A model generated the notes under the pieces. The model was given only the letters and a program-made list of their open reading frames with translations, was not told where the DNA came from and did no database searches. Position numbers and translations under genes: made by a program. From positions 13,309,133-13,368,231 of the forward strand of contig NC_049991.1 of NCBI RefSeq assembly GCF_000003815.2: DNA of 59,099 nt, given 5' to 3'. The DNA comes from Branchiostoma floridae (Eukaryota; Chordata; Leptocardii; Amphioxiformes; Branchiostomatidae). This document shows positions 27,201 to 42,200 of this stretch, in pieces; within the stretch, counting starts at the first letter, position 1, and every line of letters starts with the position of its first letter.

Positions 27201-30200
27201 TTGTAATTCAGTTAGGTGCCATTATCACAATTGATAGAGGTAAATAGAGAATTCAACAAGGTGTATTCTGTATCACCCAAGCTGCCAGTCTGACTACATA
27301 AGATTGTAAGAGCATCAATTCTATTGTACAGATCTGACATTCAAAGTGTTGACATAAATGCACACAAAGTGCTTTTGACTTATTCTATGAAAGCTGGTGG
27401 GATACAAGTAGAAGCCTGTGGGATACCATAGAATGCAGACTTGTCCATCATGCCTGTATCAAATGTATCAGAACCCAGGTATGACGTACATGTAAAGTGC
27501 ATTACATGTATGTACCTTCACAAGCACCCTGGGCTACTTATCTGTTCTGTGAACTGCTTTTGGGCTGTATCTTATTACCCTGAATGTCTAATCTTCATCA
27601 ACGTTTCTCTGTTCTCTGTTCAGTCTCTTCTGTGAGGTTAGTCCCTCAAAAAGTTGACCTACTTTATATGGTTAATGATTCACAGTGTTCCTTAAAAATA
27701 AAGAATGGTGAGTCTGCATTGCCTGGTTACCATGCACACTACTGACTGGCAAAAAAACAAGCAAGATAACCAGTTTTAGAGAATAATTTTTGCTTTCACA
27801 AGGCAATGGGAATTGTATTCAAGTATTACAGTTTTTCTGATGAAGGTATTTATGTATTGATATATCAACATATTCTGTCCCCAGCATGAAGAATAAACAA
27901 CTGCTAGGGTGTTTTGTTCCCACCTGATACTTCCTACAGTTCCATCCAGCCCCAGCATGCACTTGTTGTGCGTTGCCGATTAATTACGTGGCCCCGCGGG
28001 GTGGAGGCCCTACAATAGAGCCAGACACGTTGAATGATGTGGGATGGGAGAACTCATTATGTTCCTGTGTGTTGACAAATCACTGAGGCAGACTTGAGGG
28101 TGGGCAGACCTGATTATACCTCATTTGGAACCAGGTGTTGGAGGTCAGATAGGTGTGAGTTTTGTGATAATTTTCATTTGACCAGTGGGTTGAGTCTGTT
28201 TTTCATTGTTACAGGGGCCAGACGCAGGGTGAGGTAGGGTATACCTTGTAAATTAATAGCTAACATAGCTGCTCAAAGGCCATTCACTTTTAGAATATAT
28301 GATGGCCTGGGAATGTTGGCTGCAGGGTAGAAATCCCAAGATTTTACTTTAACAGAGCTGTGTATGTAATGTACTGCATATAGGTTGGAGGTTGCCTTGT
28401 GTCTTCATTTTTCATCCTTTGCTGAGCTATGAGCATTTGATTCTGAATGTTCAGTGTTGAAATAATCACAGTAGTCTATACATGACAGAGTATTTTTATC
28501 AGAAAATTGTGTTTGTGCAAAATGTTATCTGCCATAATGTTGAATATGTTATTGATAGTTTCCTTTTGTGGATATGTAGCTGATTAGGATAATTACCAGT
28601 CCAATCATAGGGCCTTGTTAGGATTACCTCTACTTTGGCAAGGGCTACTTTTTTCTTGTTGAAATCATTTATCTTCATTATGACTGTTGATAGCTATGTA
28701 AATATCCATTGCCCCTGCCTACAAAGTAAATGCTTGTGATATTCACAAAAAAATTTTTAGATACATAGGAGACAATCCTGCTATCATGTTGTCTGGACTT
28801 CATAAAAGTATTTTTATGTCAACGTCCCAGAGGTATGCTGTAGAATAGTAAAACTATATAAAACCAAACTGAAGTCCTGGATAGAATATCATGATAAAAC
28901 CTTGTGTCTAAGCCTGCCTGTTATCTTGCATGGGAAAATTCCCAGGTCCTTTCTGCCTAATCAGTATTGTAGCTGTAATGGATGCACAAGCACATGTTGG
29001 TTGGTTTATCATCTGTGAAATAACTGGAAACTGTGCAGGACTTGCACATAGGTAAACGCCATGTGGAAAATTATAGTTTGATGCTACTCAGGTTTGATAT
29101 CTGAAATCCCTGTCATTTGGTTTTTGTTGCACATTGAAGATGATACTGATATAAAGATCTATATGTAAAAGGTATGGTAGTTAATAAGATGTCTAGCATA
29201 AAGTGTTGGTAGGCAAAACTCTCACAGCACACTGGAGCATGTTATATCTTATTCTGTATTTTCTAAGAGACTATAACATTGGACTTACTTGTCCATCAAG
29301 CTGTAACCTACATCACAGTTGTCCATTTTGTGGGTCAGAAATGTTAGTCTGTGTGAATGGAGAGTAATGGAGAAGTCGTACATGTGTGTGCTTTGGTCCA
29401 TAGCAGGTTACATAATATTACTATTGTTGTCAGAGACGGATTGTTGTATTTTGTACATGGCTGTTTCTGGACCAATAATGAACTGCATCTATCTGCACTA
29501 TGCGCTGCAAAGTTGACTCCATTGGACTTAACCATGACACGCAATCTATCTTGCTGCTCCATTTTGCTCTTAGTCCAGAAAGCTTGCCGTGAGCCCTGTC
29601 TCTCCTGGTTTTGTACTGTGGGCAGGGGTATTAATGCACATGTATGTGTACAGTACTGTAACCACATGTATATCTGCAGGGACGTAAATTGCATGCTATG
29701 TAAAAGTAAACAGCTGATGTCTCTTTAAGCTTTTAACAAGCAAAACAGTTAGTTCAATGTAGATGATGTTCATCCTTAGAGGGTGAATATTATATTTATT
29801 TCAAAGCATGAAGGTATGTCTTTACAGTCCTTGCTTCCTGTGTGAGCATACGTTTTAAATATGCAGACGCTGTACACGTATGTTCGATATAGGTCAAACA
29901 AGTGTCCACAAAGGTCAGGAGTTATCCTATTGGAGAAAATTGATGTGATAGTTCGGCTGTTGAGCCTGTAAAGAATCAATACCTGTACTTCATTCTGTAC
30001 ACTTTAAGTGTCCTGAATTATTTTTACCAGGAATGTTTTTAAGCAGTGTTGGATTAAAGTATTTAATTGAGTTTTGTATTGTGATAACCTTGTAGGTTTG
30101 AATGTGAGGATCCTGTATACATTGTGTATATAAATGCAAGTTTGTGAGGGGAGGGAGCTGTTGCAATATGGCTGCTATCAGTATTGATCATACTCTTATT

Positions 30201-33200
30201 GTTGCATAGTAGCAGTAGTATTAGATTCATAAAGACTGGTGTATTAAAGTACCGTTGGGGTTATACTGCCCCATATGGGGTGACATGCTCTTTCTTCTAG
30301 CTGATGGGGATGTTCCAGGTCTTCTGTCTGTCCTATCACTATTTCATACTTGTACATAAATGTACAAAGAAGTAACTCATTTGTCCTTCCCACAGCCATG
30401 GCCAGAGACCAGACCGCCCCCACCATCAGGGACCAGTCACCAGCCAGCCGCCTACCTCGGTGCTGAACCCGCCGCCAGTATTGCAGCCCGAGGATCCAGT
30501 AGGAGCTATGAGAACATGCTGACGGACAGACAAAGGCCGCCTTATGGTAACCTGATTTTACAACACCTTTCTCACAAAAAAAACAACACTGTCGAGTTCA
30601 CACTGAATAGATTGGTCCTCAAAGAGTTCTTTTTTGCCTGCTTGCAAATTGCATTCTTATAATTTGTACATGTACATCTATGGACACAAGACTGACTGAT
30701 AAGACAGGCAAAGGCCGCCTTTAATATGGTAAGCTTAGTTTACAGCACTTTTCACAATGAGAAAACAATACTGGCGAGTTCAGAATAAATAGATTGACTC
30801 TGGTTTATTAACTCAAAGTCCTCAAAGAGTTCTTTTTTGCCTGCTTGCAAATTGCATTCCTAAAATTTTGTACATGTACATGTATGGGCATAAGACCCAC
30901 TGATAGATGTTAGGGGAAAGCAAGCACTGTACATGTATACACCTGAAGAGGCTGTGTGGCTATAAGTTTGTTATTGTTAAAGTCTTAGGTATTGAAGTTA
31001 GTCTGCAGTCCACTTTCAGGGACATTGTGAATGATTTATTAGATTCTTGAGGCGGCTTGAATTTCCAATTCCACATCAAATCTAGAATAATCCATACCCT
31101 GATTAAGATGAAACCGACTTTATCAGCTTGTAATGAAATAGTAATTTTGTAGGAAGGTCTTAAATGTGAAGCCCTTTGGCACGGTTTTATCATCAGAGAT
31201 TTGGATAATATACTTTCAACGGTGAACTGCATCCTAATGTGGTATTCCTTGGAGGAGATTGTCACCATGGTATGCAACCGCCAGCAGATAATAATGGTAC
31301 AGTATTCAAGTTTATCAAATGAATATGACATTTTTGGCAACATTGTCCCAATTGTCCCAACTGCATGTAACAAGCCGCAGTGTGTCCCATGCTTTGTGAG
31401 AAAATTCATCTCACAAACAACATAAAATAAAAATCTATGCATGAACCAAAGTTATTGATCTGTTCATACTGGTAGTCAACATGAGGAACTGGCAAGTGCT
31501 GTACTTGCATTTCATTTTCATAGATCTCCTACTTTATCTTGGTCTCAGGATGCCAGTGAGCCCACACCAATTTGTTTGATAGAATTAAGGGTTGCTTGCA
31601 ACATGGTAAAATTTAAGCTGTTATTATTAAAGATGTTGACAGGAATGATTACAATCTATCAAGTGTATGTAGTGGCTTATGTATGTATGCCAATGTTGTG
31701 GTTCTAGATCATTCCTGTGTGGTCAGGTATGAACATGTAGATGTAGCTCTCTCATACTCCAATTATCCAGCAAAACGTTGTATGGCATGTTAAGTAACAC
31801 ATTCTTCTCAAATAGAGAGAAGCCTTGCTACCTGAACATAACAGTAACTGTTGAAAAACATGTCGCTTTCTGTCTATCTCACTGAGATGATGAAGTTGCA
31901 CATATACGTTGGAGATTTTCCCAGTCTCTGTGGGGTCAGGTACCCAACCTCTGTCATGTCCCACACAATTTCCGGAGCCATCCTCTCCCTTCAGCGTACA
32001 CAATTGATTGGACGGCGTGCATTCTAGCATCTTCCTGCCGATAGGCAAGGCAGCATGGCCTGTGTAAATCAGCGAGGTGGGCAGTGACTCTCATTTGGGG
32101 GAATTCAGCACGACTTGCCCTGTCACCTTCCCGGGAAATTCAATCAATAGATGATAGAGTTTTATGTTTTGCCATTCCCTTCGGCACTTAGAGACCAGGC
32201 AAATGCCGCTTGCTATTGGCCGGGTGACAGATTTATTGTATGCACAGCAGGCTATAGTACAATCAGTCTCATATTCAAGGCTTAGGTCTAAGCCAGTTGG
32301 GTGGGGCAAGTCGGCACTGCAGCTGCATCCATGCTGAAGTAACTCCAAAGGTTGCTGATTTTCTTGCATGCTCGCTCTATTGTAGAGAAGGGTGAGTACT
32401 CTGGTTTCCATCCATTCGATAAAATGAGATTACTTTCTGTAAATTTTGGATGGCTTTCTTTGCAATGGATACATCTAATGATATTCAAGTGTACCGCAAA
32501 TCCTTGTGGCTAAGCTGGGATTATGGTGCGAGGTCAAGCATGTTTCTGTCTGACCATGCTGCCGCAAAAGGGCTTAGTGAAAATCAATCTGTATCAAAAT
32601 GCCTCCTATTTAGACAAGTTTCAAAATCACTGTCCTTTGTGCTGAAAATGTAAGCGTAGTGTATCAGCCACCTTCATTTTGGTGTTTTAGATGGAAGGTG
32701 AGAAAGTCTGAGCTTAATCTCTTTAGTCCACTAGTTGTTACCATGCCTTGCACGTACACCTGTGTTATAGCTTGCTTATCTTGGTATACAGTTTAATGCA
32801 CGAGCCACAATCCATTAGGTTCTTGTAATTAATGCCTATTTTTCTGGCTCAGGCATTGTTCTGCTCTTGAAGGACGACAGGGTCACACCTTTTCTGGAAG
32901 GTTCTTCCATTAAGCACACACAAATGTATCACCTCAACAAGTAGGGCTCTCTCCACACTGATGGACAATGTTAGCGGCTTGATTTACAAAGAAGATAAGC
33001 ATCTTTGTTCTCATCCATAACCCTTTCCAGAATCCATCACCCTTGCTGAATCAGCACCCGAATCAGGTCCCGTATATTGATGCTATCCAAAAGGTAGCTT
33101 CACCTTGGCAGTGCTCATTAATTACTTGCTATCTTCTTGTCCATCTCGTTTGTAAAACTGCTCAAGATTCCTACATTTCTTTGTTCAGATGGGATGGGAG

Positions 33201-36200
33201 CTCCTCTTGCTAGGGAGCAGAAATAGTGTTCGGTTCGAGACCCAAGTATTTTATGGTACAACAGTTCACCACAATTTGATTGAAGCACACTCTGCTGTGT
33301 AAAGAGCAATTGGATAATAGCATTTCCAGCAAACTGCTGGGAGGACTTTAAGTGGAACAGATCGTATCAGTCTCCCTGTATGTTTGTGATTCAAACAGTT
33401 CCATTGAAAGTGTTTGGGACTTAATTTCATTGCACAAGTGAAATCTTTGTTGTTAGAAAATATTTTACTGCTGTGATTATTACCACAATATAAACAGGTA
33501 ATACTTTTTTATTGTGCCCAATGCAGTTTATGACAAGGATTAAATGCCCAGGTTTACACATGCCCATAAAAAGTAATCCTGAAAGCTAGTCCCAAATCAA
33601 TAGACAGTCCTATGCAGCATACAAATCCGTATGTTGAATATGCTCTGTGTTGTTGAATACCTGATGTGGCAATGTTTATAATAACTGCATGAACATTTAG
33701 CAAATCCATCCATCCATCCGTCCATCAACATGATCATGCTTGGACCATTACTATAACTTAGTATAAGCAACTGGAGCATTACCTGAGACATTTGCCACTT
33801 ACATGAAAACAACTTAGCAGTTTCTGAAAGAACTTTCGAAAACATAATCGCAACATGTTGTATATTGATGGTAATATTTTCTTTGTTTTCTAACTTCGGT
33901 CGGCCCAGTTAATGCATACAGAAGCATTGACCAACTCCAGGCAGTATTGATTGGATTTTTATTGCTGCTGAAATTTGTAATTCTAGTGGCCACATTTCAG
34001 TAGAGGTATTGCTTGGGGTGTTATAGGGCTTTGTGCCTGCACTGTAAATGGGCAGCTTTGGGGAAAATGAAGAATGATTGACACTGCATGGGGTGTCGAT
34101 ATGGAATGCCAATAGAAGTTGGATTGTCAAATTGGAAAATGTCATCTTGTTAGTTTTTACATCAAAATATATTGGTAACTCTCATGTTGACTGATTGTTA
34201 CTGCTTTGCTCATTTGTGTATGAAATATGCCAGGTTCTATGTCACTTTTTAATGTTAAGATATTGAAGTATTGACATATTAGTGTTTCATCTTGTTTGCA
34301 TCAGACAACGGTATTTAGGTCTTGTTGCAGTATTAGTTTGTTCAATGGACTGTGAAATGGGGAGCTGTCAGAGGGATGTGGTACATAACACCAGTGGTCA
34401 GCACTGAGATTGTGTCGCAAATATAACACTTATATATACATTCAAATTCAACACTCCTTTAAATATGAAAATGATATTCTGTAATTTATCAGCAGTTTTT
34501 TTTATTAGGGACAAAAAGAAGTAACATTTTTTTCTTTAAACAACATTATTAATATCAACAAGATTCCTGACTGAATTTTCTTTTTGGAAACTTAAATCCA
34601 AAAAAGCAATATAGATCTTCACTGCATATCATTGACTATGATTGCAACTTAGACACAAGGGGTATTTTTGTGTCTAGACAAAAATTGTCACTTTCTCTCA
34701 CAAATTGCTCCAAACATCATCACACAGCTTAAATATCAGCTGAAACACAGATTAAACTGGATTAAACAAGCTTAAACTAGATTAGATTTGTGTAGCTCTA
34801 CTTAAAACCTGTTATCTTTCCAACAGTAATAGCAACAACCACAGGAAAGGCATGCATGTGTGCTTCTGAGAATGAAAATATTGCCTTTCCTGTGAATTAT
34901 TTTATTTAATATGTCTAAGTACATAGCATGATAAAGTTGCTGCCTGTTCATCATGATTGTGAAATGATTGAACCCTGACCTTTGACCACCCCTGGGAGAT
35001 GATGTCACCATGCCATATGTTGGCCCAGGGTGAGGCATGTCACATGTGTGATATAAAAACAAGATGACAGGGAGGCAATAATATGGCCTGACACCAAGAT
35101 AGGTCCTCTGCTTGATTAGGTCTTACATGGCCCAGTTTGATCAAAGGTATGCACTAATCATGACTGTAGTATGAAATATTCAGATCTGTATTGAACATTT
35201 CACTGCATATTATTGATGCATTTTCTGATTTATGGCATGCAGTTGTTGATGCGCATGGCTGTCAATACTTTTCCTGCACCGAAAAAGCACCAATCCATAT
35301 AAATGTATTGTGTAATTTCTGCAGCTTTCATTGAAGGGTTTGTTATTATCATATAGTTACAACTTACATGTACAATGTATATGTAGCACTTTTGATAAGA
35401 GCAAGACTTGTCAGCTTGGTAAAATTGTCATTGTTTTTACTATGTTGAGAATAACAATGAAGGGAATGTCTGCATTATTCATAGTCTATATAATGGCCTT
35501 ATGACTTAATGTGACATTTTTCGTGGGAGAAAAATGTGCCCTGATCAAACATGTGTTTAACTTCCACCTCTGATCTATTACTGAGCATAACATTGACCCA
35601 GATTCTACTGAAGCATCTCAATCAAACTGTAGCAGTCCACAACTGCAGCCTCTAGTGGCAATTATCAGGGCAGTAAAATTTCCAACAGGGCCTTAACTGT
35701 GATCCAAAATGGTGCACCTGTTTTTCTATAGCACAATGAATATGTGTCGGTAATAGAACCAGGGCTCTAGCCAGCGTCCGTTTTTCCGTCAATTGACGGA
35801 AATTTACTGCGTCTGACGGAAAAATTTTAAAAGCAATCCGTCAACCTTGACGGACAAAAATCCTAGGTGGAAGCTACAGGCGGCTTGGGACGCTGTCCAC
35901 GGCTGTAACAGCCACACACTGTTTGTTTTGCTATTGTTATGATTGTTGACCATGTGTGTCGGCGCTCTTTCGCATACGATAATCTCATTAAAACTGGTTT
36001 TTTAAGGTCTCAATGGCAACATTTACTACTTTGTAGAGTCATAGGGAAAATTAATTTTCGCGATTTTCACGATGATTGGAATTGGCTGACGGAAAAAAAA
36101 TTCGAGCTGGCTAAAGCCCTGAATAGAACCCATAACCTTTAATTCCAATTCTTAAAAGCAAGCATTATTAAAGAGCTTAAAGCATCACTGAATATTATTA

Positions 36201-39200
36201 TCATAGTATATTTGTCCGCTATTTTCTTATTGACATCTTCATCAAAAATGTAGTATGTTGTGATAAAGTAACACAGAAATATTAATGGATGAGGAGACTT
36301 GTTTGTTTGGTAGCAAGTAATCACAATTTATTGGGAAATTCAATAAATTGTCCCCAGGGATTTTTTGCCTACTTGATATTCACCCCTTGTAACAAGCTTT
36401 TGTGCCTGCTTGGTAATGGCCATGGGCCAGGTTTCAAATTATATGGGCTCTGATCATTTCAGTACTTATATATGCATTTATGACTGTGAAAAATATATTT
36501 GCCAAACTACAGTTAATGGAGGGAAGACAAGATTCTATTCAAAATTGAAAGGAATAATGAAATGAACAATGAATGAAAGTCAAAGTTATTTTCCTATGAA
36601 TCTGTCTTCTGGTGGAATTTTCAGTTTCTTAACACCCAATTGATAACAGCTGCATCATTATGTCTCATTCACACCTATCGCAGTGTAACATGCAGCGAAA
36701 CCTATTGAAATTCTGCACAATATGCAGCCTGTGACGAGGGTTAAAGTGCAGGGGCTGTGTAATAGAAAATTGTCCTGCTTTGTGATCTGCCTGTCAGACT
36801 CTCAGAGCTTGGGGACTTGTAACTGGGCCAGGCGGGCGTCAGGACTGACACTGCCGCACCTTCTACATATGATAACGGCTGCCTAGTCAAGGATTTAGGT
36901 TGAGAAGCTCTTTCTGCTTGAGGATATTGTGCAGGTAACATTATTTTGACTTTACCGTGTGATTGGCCTATGTGTAGCTAAAGCAGAGCAGGTTATAGCT
37001 GAAGTGGTAGGTAGACTGGTATGTTGTGTTTAACTACTATTCGTTATTCATTACTTGTATGTACTTATGTCCTGTGCCTGTATATACCTCTATGCATGTG
37101 CCAGTGGGAACACTGTTTGGCAAGCATATTCCACCTTTGTTTTTAGACATTTTCTTGCATATATAAAGGTTTTGGGAGACATCAAACTATGCTTTATATT
37201 GCTTGGTACTTCACACATGCTTGTGATAATATCATACAAGACACTTGTACTTGTGTGTTTTGGATACAATAATGTTCCAAGCGTCTGATATGTAAATATA
37301 AAGGGCGTGGGTAATTCTGGACAACTTCATTGCTGCTGAGGTCAGGCATTGAGCAGATGGCTGTGACCACCTCCTACTGTTCCTCATAGTAGTCCAGCTC
37401 TGTCTGAATGGTCAGGACTCCTGGGTATGGTCAAAGGTCAGCAGGGAAAATACAGGGGGAAAGAAAATGTACCACTAAAAAGAATGCTATTGGAACACTT
37501 TGGCCTTTTCTCATTTTACATTGAGATTATAAATAGATAAAAAGAATATTCTTACCCTACTACATGTAGATTTTTCTGTAGCTGTGCATAGAAATACATC
37601 TATCACAGTTTTAAAGTAACCTTAATGTTATATTTGCAGTGCAATACAGCAGAATCCTTCCAGCTGCCTTAGGCCCCACTGTTTCATAGTTCTGAGGTGA
37701 CGTCACCTTCTTCATTCATCACTTTCTGAAAGGTACTGCTTAAGGTTGGAGGTCGTGTGATGCTTTGTGAGCACATCTTTCATGGTCCTGTGTTTCATTT
37801 CTTTTTAAGCAGCCTGTGAAGGAGTGGAGTATGGATCAAGGTCATCCCCATGTACACAAGTTGTCCATCAAAGACTGACTTTGGTTCTCCACAAAAAACT
37901 AATTTTCTGCCTGCGTGTCTGCCTGTTAGCTGTGTTGGCTGCTCAAGACAGTAATGGGGCCCGTTAGGAATACTAAAACCCAAATTGAAGTATAGAAAAG
38001 AAAAGGAGTCTGAAGCGAAAAGCTTCTTGAAGAATTGCTCACATGGCGATCCGTTGAAATTTCCATGTTAAATCCGATTTTCTAAGTGTCTGACTAAAAT
38101 ACATTTGTACCCTGCGGCAGCCTTAGACTTGCATTGTACAAAATGTACAATTTAAATGTGAAACCTATTGATCATTTTACTGTATTATAGGGCACCTCGA
38201 ATCAAATAAGTGGGTGCCAACGCTACTTAAGATTAATGATGCAATTATCTGAAATTGCCACTTATCAGAAAGGTGCAGCTGAATGCCTTACATTTGTGTA
38301 AAGTGTATTCTATATTTCTCTGAGGTGTAGAAATTACTAGAATAAAGGATGGCATTTCTGCAGCTGCATTAAATATTTGCCTTCGTAAGACATATAGCAC
38401 TTATAGTGGTTACTGTACAGCTATCTCATTTTTCTTCACTAGATACCTAACTGTCCATTTACCCAATACTCGGTAACTCAGTCATCCATCTACCCATACG
38501 TTATTGAAGGTAGACAGCAGCTAGGGAAACAACACACAAGATCAGTCATTGCTATCAAATGCCAACCTTTGAGAAGTATTACACATTCAGTCAAGTAGCT
38601 TAATTAGTTAATACTTTCATGTCATTTACCTGGATTGTCTGGTGTGAGGTTTTGTGTTACCATGGAGAAGGGACTCTACGGTTTCCTAGTTATGTCCAAG
38701 TACTGTGAGGATGTATATTGTATAAGTAGAGGCTTTGTGGCTCTTGTCTTGCTCCCTGTCGTGCCATCTATGTTAACCAGTAGCCATAACAAAATAGTAA
38801 AGTCCCTCTGAGGTACATGTAAATCCTGGTTTATAAAAGCCAATGATGGTTCTAGAATGAGACTTATTGTCATGAGAGTGCTTGGTGTTTTTGATGGGTT
38901 GAGTAGATACAACTGGGCTCAGCCTAGCATATAAAGGAAATCTCCTTCTGAAGGCGCAAGATATCTATATAGATGTGCTGATGTTTTTATTGTTTTATTA
39001 TTTTATTTCTTTGTGGAGTTCTATAGATTACGGGATAGCATAATACTGATAGATACTTCTGTTTATACAACAGGGGTTTCAACAAGAAATGGCTACTGGG
39101 AGTTTTGTGGTATTCATACTTGCTTGTTTATGTCAAAGCTATTGAAGACAAAATCCTACTCCAAATAAAACATTGCACAGTACAGCTACATGTAGGTACG

Positions 39201-42200
39201 TGGGAAATGCAAGGTGTTTTTTCTGCTACATGTACAGAAAGTGTCAGTGATGCTGACATGTGGCATTATGTACCTTGGTCACAGCTGCCAATTTAGTTAT
39301 TGAAAATTTAAGGGCTTTCGTAGTTGTCTTTCAGGTGTTAACCAATCAAACAAGGCCCTGTCTTGTAATGTCTCCAAACATTGCATCAACGACTGGCTGG
39401 AGATTCTTATCATGTTGACTTTGAGCTCTTCCATTATTGATACCTTAGAGCTGCGCTGCCGCGGTTTGTTGGGAGTAATTAGATTTGGTGGTAATTGTGG
39501 TGGTGGGCTTGCATGCAGAGTGTGTGGTTTGCAGCTTAAGGTCTGACCTGTGGGAGGGGTTTGTGGGATGAGGGTTCTGCATGCATGGTAATGCATACAT
39601 TACGCTGAGGTGCTGTCTTCTGTAGGGAGTGCTGGGAAAGATTGCTTGCTGAGGAGGTATTCATATGATGACTAGGCTAGTTTGATCTGATCAAGATGCT
39701 TCAAAGCTACTCAGAGTTTCTCTTTCAATTAGATTGCAAGCTCTTACCTATTACGATATTGCCTTTGGGTTTGAGGTTTGACGGGACACACACAAGCAGG
39801 GCATCCAGGTGAATATGAATAGGCTTCTACCGGGAAGAGTCGTTTTTGCTGATTAGAAGAGGTCCAGATGTTTGACATCGCTGGGAGACACTTGTGAAGC
39901 CAGATTTATGATTCTGTGTGCACAGGTGGTTTGGACTCAGCTGGTTTACGACTAACACAGGCTGGGTACAGCCTCTGCTACAGACTGTGCTTCCTCAACC
40001 TCTGCAGGACCTGCCAGCTGTTGGGGTGTCAAGTGTACAAAGACAAGGTCTATACTCTTTATGGATTTAAAAGGACTTGTGTGTAATCCAGTGGTCAATG
40101 TATGGAATTGAGACTGTCACTTGATAGATGGAGAAGGCTTTTGTGTTCCTGTGTGTGTGCTCTACTGATGCAGCTTTTCTGGCGATGAGGTATTCACAGA
40201 ATTTATCTTGCATATCATCTGTTTCTGAAGTGTGCTGAGACTGTGAGAGGAAAACAACTACTGAACCATTGGAAGAACAACCCACTTCTCCTGTCAGCCT
40301 GTCATGCCCAATCCTGCACCTCTCCAATTGTTCCATGTTTCCACGCTGAGTTAACGCAAATATCAAACAGTCTCCCGGGGACACCGTGTGCTCTTCTCTT
40401 GTTGACCAAAGCAAAGGTAAAGGCGTGAGAGAAATATGCAGCTATACGACGCTGCTTTTTTCTAGGTCACAGGACTCAGGATATAGTTTTGCAGATGTCT
40501 GCTCTTCAGCTGAAAGGTCACCTTTGGAAACAGTGTCAGTATTGATATAGGACTGCAAAGAGCCCAGAGTGGTCTGTGTGCCAGACATTGGGAAAGGTTT
40601 GGAGATAAGGTTGACAATGCCGACATGCAGTCTGTGTTCTGATATTCATGATGTTGAAGAGGAGACGTCCGTGCCTGCAGGCAGTAGGTAGATGGCAGTG
40701 TTAACCCACCACAGATAGGATGATGGAGAGCAAAGTGCTGCAGGGAATGCTTTTATGTCTTGGTGTGACCGCCACCGCTATCTAAATGGAGATTTTGGAT
40801 TTCGGGAACGGTAGTAAATCGTGTGCTGATGGAAATGCCATTTTGGAAGCTGGAAAAAGCTGACTGGATCTGTCATCTTTGTTTTTGAAGTGCCTGTGAA
40901 GAATTGCAGATCATAACTGACAAGACAAAGTTGCAGGTACATGTATGACTCTTGAAACAGTGTTCCTGCTACTATGATGTGAGGTTTTCAGAATGCGTTC
41001 TGTTCTACTTCTGCAATAAGCAGAGACGTGCCATACAAAACTGTGCCTGATGTGTGGGCAAATAACAAGATTAATGGAGACCTTATTCTGCTGTGATGTC
41101 TAGATGTTCTACCAGCTAAATTGGTGGAAAAGCGTTAGCACCAAGGAATCTGCACAGATCTAGGGGCAACGTACTCATTTGAGATCACATTTGAGATCAT
41201 AAGCTTCAGAAGATCTCCCTGTTTTCCATCTGTTTGATGTGGTTTGCGCAAACCTCTGGAGGTCCCTCTGGGTGGTTGGATTATGAGGCAGATTCATCAG
41301 CCATGCTGCAGTTTGAAGCATCAATTTTGACATCCAAGAAGCCAGGTATGACTTAACCATCACGTCTTAATAAGAAATCAATATGTTAATCCACAGGGTT
41401 CCAGTGCCTGTCAGAATGACATGGGACCATTCCTTGATTATACGCTATAGTATTATTAATCTTTTAATCATACCTGAAAACTTTCCTTTATTCATAATTT
41501 CATGATTTTTATCCATTTCAATTACAGAGTTGGTATCAACGAGGATCTTTCTTCTCCTCCTCGGTATCAATTAGATTTTTTTTTAGTCTGGTACAGTACC
41601 AGTAGACACTAGTAAAGGATCTTCAGCACACTGCTGAATAAACATCATAGCCTTCGGTAATAGAATCATGTTGAATGTCAAATGTGAAGATTACTGTGAA
41701 TATCAATCAACCCCGGGACACCAGGGTATGTCTGAATACATTGATGTAAGTCCCATGATATTCATCAGTGCTGCACTTCTGTGACTTAGGAAGGAAATGC
41801 AGCAATTTCTCAATGTCACACCGGTGGTATTTACTCGGCAAGTCTGAAATTGACGGTTTTATGAGGTACATGCATGTAAGATATTCTGGTATAAAGTATT
41901 ACCAGGAATGTGAATAATGGATGATCGTTTTCAGCCCTAAAGGCATGTGAAAGTTCTGGGTGTTACTGTGTGCATGTATGTGTTGTAGGAATATGTAGAC
42001 ATAGTGGTTGAACATTTGGTCAATGATGCCCTTAAAATAGTCGAAAATGTAGTCTCCTTGGCTTCATTCATCAATGAATATCATGATTATGACTGAAGAC
42101 CTGAGGACTTGGGTTTCAGGTATTCCTGGTTACTCAAATGTTGTAGAATTTGGAATGCTCATCAAATGTGATCTGGGATCACACACATATTAAGGTGTCT

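Larger units (their letters stand above)
16995..30395 (+). other. Giant intron (13.4 kb)
   Basis: It begins with the duplicated exon fragment (17121-17183) and a repeated/inverted element (17071-17875). It then holds a TIR element (22351-22972), a five-copy array (23351-24180) and a seven-copy array (24681-25690). The segments between (17900-22350, 25690-30395) are AT-rich with many acatgta words. I found no nested gene, RNA gene or extra Caskin exon in them. Confidence 0.8.

Noticed and set aside
29344-29728. Overlapping 116- and 123-residue frames on both strands
   Set aside because: Opposite-strand frames of similar length with no domain, repeats of acatgta words, and no splice signals. 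Chance frames.
30960-31442. 160-residue open frame on the minus strand in the giant intron
   Set aside because: No start context, splice partners or recognisable domain. The composition follows the AT-rich intron and the frame is probably chance or repeat debris.
33702-33725. (CCAT)n run as a satellite or CRISPR-like array
   Set aside because: It is only a five-unit microsatellite. No spacers, and a eukaryotic context.
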